From NCBI GenBank assembly GCA_949284715.1, contig CASDWH010000002.1, positions 1 to 64,000 on the forward strand: a DNA stretch of 64,000 nucleotides, in the 5' to 3' direction. The translations under genes were made by a program, and so were the position numbers. The notes beneath the pieces are model-generated. The model was not told the DNA's origin. It ran no database searches and was given only the letters and a program-made list of their open reading frames with translations. The stretch comes from an uncultured bacterium. Its GTDB lineage: Bacteria; Cyanobacteriota; Vampirovibrionia; Gastranaerophilales; Gastranaerophilaceae. Below, piece after piece: positions 63,509 to 64,000 of this stretch (position 1 is the first letter of the stretch; every line of letters begins with the position of its first letter).

Positions 63509-63937
63509 CTAGTATGCTTTTATTACAAAAATTTTTATTCCCTCTTTATTAGCAATAGCTTCAAGGCGTTTTAGATAAATAATGTCAGTGAATTTGGTAA
63601 GAATTAAAACAACACCGGGCTGGCGTTTGGTCATAATAGAATAGTATAAAGATTGACCGACACTTTCTGCCCACTTGTGAGCAAAATCAAATTCCAGTGC
63701 GTAATCTTGGGCGAGGCAGTCGACCCGTGTTCTGTCCCATAACATAAACTCGCGCCTGCCAAAATCTTCTGTACACCAGTTTTGAACATAATACGCTTCA
63801 TTTTGACCGGGCTGCATTTTGACAGTTTCATATTTGCTTGCAGGCACCGGTTCAAAACCCCAGTAGCAGTATCCAAAACCGCAGATAAGAATTATTGCAA
63901 TAAGATTGAATATTCGTTTAAAATCTCTTTTTCTCAT
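63509..63937 (-). CDS. membrane-anchored nuclease-fold-like hypothetical protein
   Basis: This 142-residue protein has an N-terminal membrane anchor (IFNLIAIILICGFGYCYWGF). The domain after it carries DRTRVDCLAQDYALEFDFAHKW, then GQSLYYSIMTKRQPGVVLIL. This pattern (D...E-x-D with a following helix Q) recurs in short bacterial hypotheticals with a PD-(D/E)XK-like core, but the lysine is not obvious. Function unknown. Confidence 0.65.
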   Translation of the reverse strand: MRKRDFKRIFNLIAIILICGFGYCYWGFEPVPASKYETVKMQPGQNEAYYVQNWCTEDFGRREFMLWDRTRVDCLAQDYALEFDFAHKWAESVGQSLYYSIMTKRQPGVVLILTKFTDIIYLKRLEAIANKEGIKIFVIKAY

Positions 63938-64000
63938 ACTTTAATAATACTAACATTTTTTAACTCTCAGCACAATCAGAAATATATAAAAAATTACAAT

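Overview
The window looks like chromosome of a low-GC, anaerobic, gut-type bacterium. The best fit is the non-photosynthetic Cyanobacteria sister lineage (Melainabacteria/Vampirovibrionia, order Gastranaerophilales). Reasons: [FeFe]-hydrogenase maturase HydF, flavin-dependent ThyX, IspH next to ribosomal S1, and large lineage-type hypothetical proteins carrying a short N-terminal motif (INFGA, ITFTG). This placement is an inference from gene content and style; no marker tree was possible.

Region 1 (about 0.4-29 kb) is mostly core metabolism and cell biology: a GH38 mannosidase, purA, a flavin reductase subunit, a BioD-like protein, rsmD, ftsZ, a TPR protein, rpsA-ispH, gatB with a SIS-domain sugar isomerase, an acyltransferase, hydF behind an orphan ABC permease, ahcY, a 54-residue ORF overlapping glmS, and the lineage-type hypotheticals (one HNH-like). 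Several small genes under 60 codons are read here directly.

Region 2 (about 28.9-44.3 kb) is a defence or conflict island: ParDE, an unknown 468-residue protein, a 1422-residue zinc-ribbon/DUF4011/SF1-helicase/REase protein with a decayed exonuclease-like ORF behind it, a tandem AAA+ ATPase, a self-inhibited Fic protein, two DUF1643 proteins, an XRE regulator, and an RtcB RNA ligase with a small HTH partner and a WYL regulator.

Region 3 (about 44.3-57.7 kb) is phage-like but has no capsid or tail genes: TerL, DUF5681 and a ParB-methyltransferase on the minus strand, then a plus-strand run of compact units. The run holds two GTPase-domain-only FtsZ homologues, two WG-repeat proteins, DUF2924, a large serine recombinase, several small acidic proteins, and a chimeric protein whose body resembles flagellin hook-IN repeats. 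A decayed tandem duplication is readable within it. The run ends at a strong terminator before two tRNA genes (tRNA-Ser GGA and a CAT-anticodon tRNA).

The most unusual signal is regulatory. Seven transcription units from 36 to 54 kb share a rigid 29-bp promoter-like motif: CCRNAN, then NWGACR, exactly 11 bp, then TANNNT, placed 19-32 bp before the start codon. Nine sites from 36 to 57 kb share a second element: TTGAAA-like, exactly 17 bp, then a GATNAA-like box, often preceded by TGTGTCA and AAAGAGC. These tie the AAA ATPase, DUF1643, RtcB, WYL, FtsZ-like, WG and recombinase genes into what looks like one regulated mobile element. The XRE or WYL protein is a candidate controller.

Region 4 (57.7-64 kb) returns to core genes: tRNAs, a CpaE/CpaF-like pair without pilus genes, nadE, thyX and a membrane-anchored nuclease-like protein.
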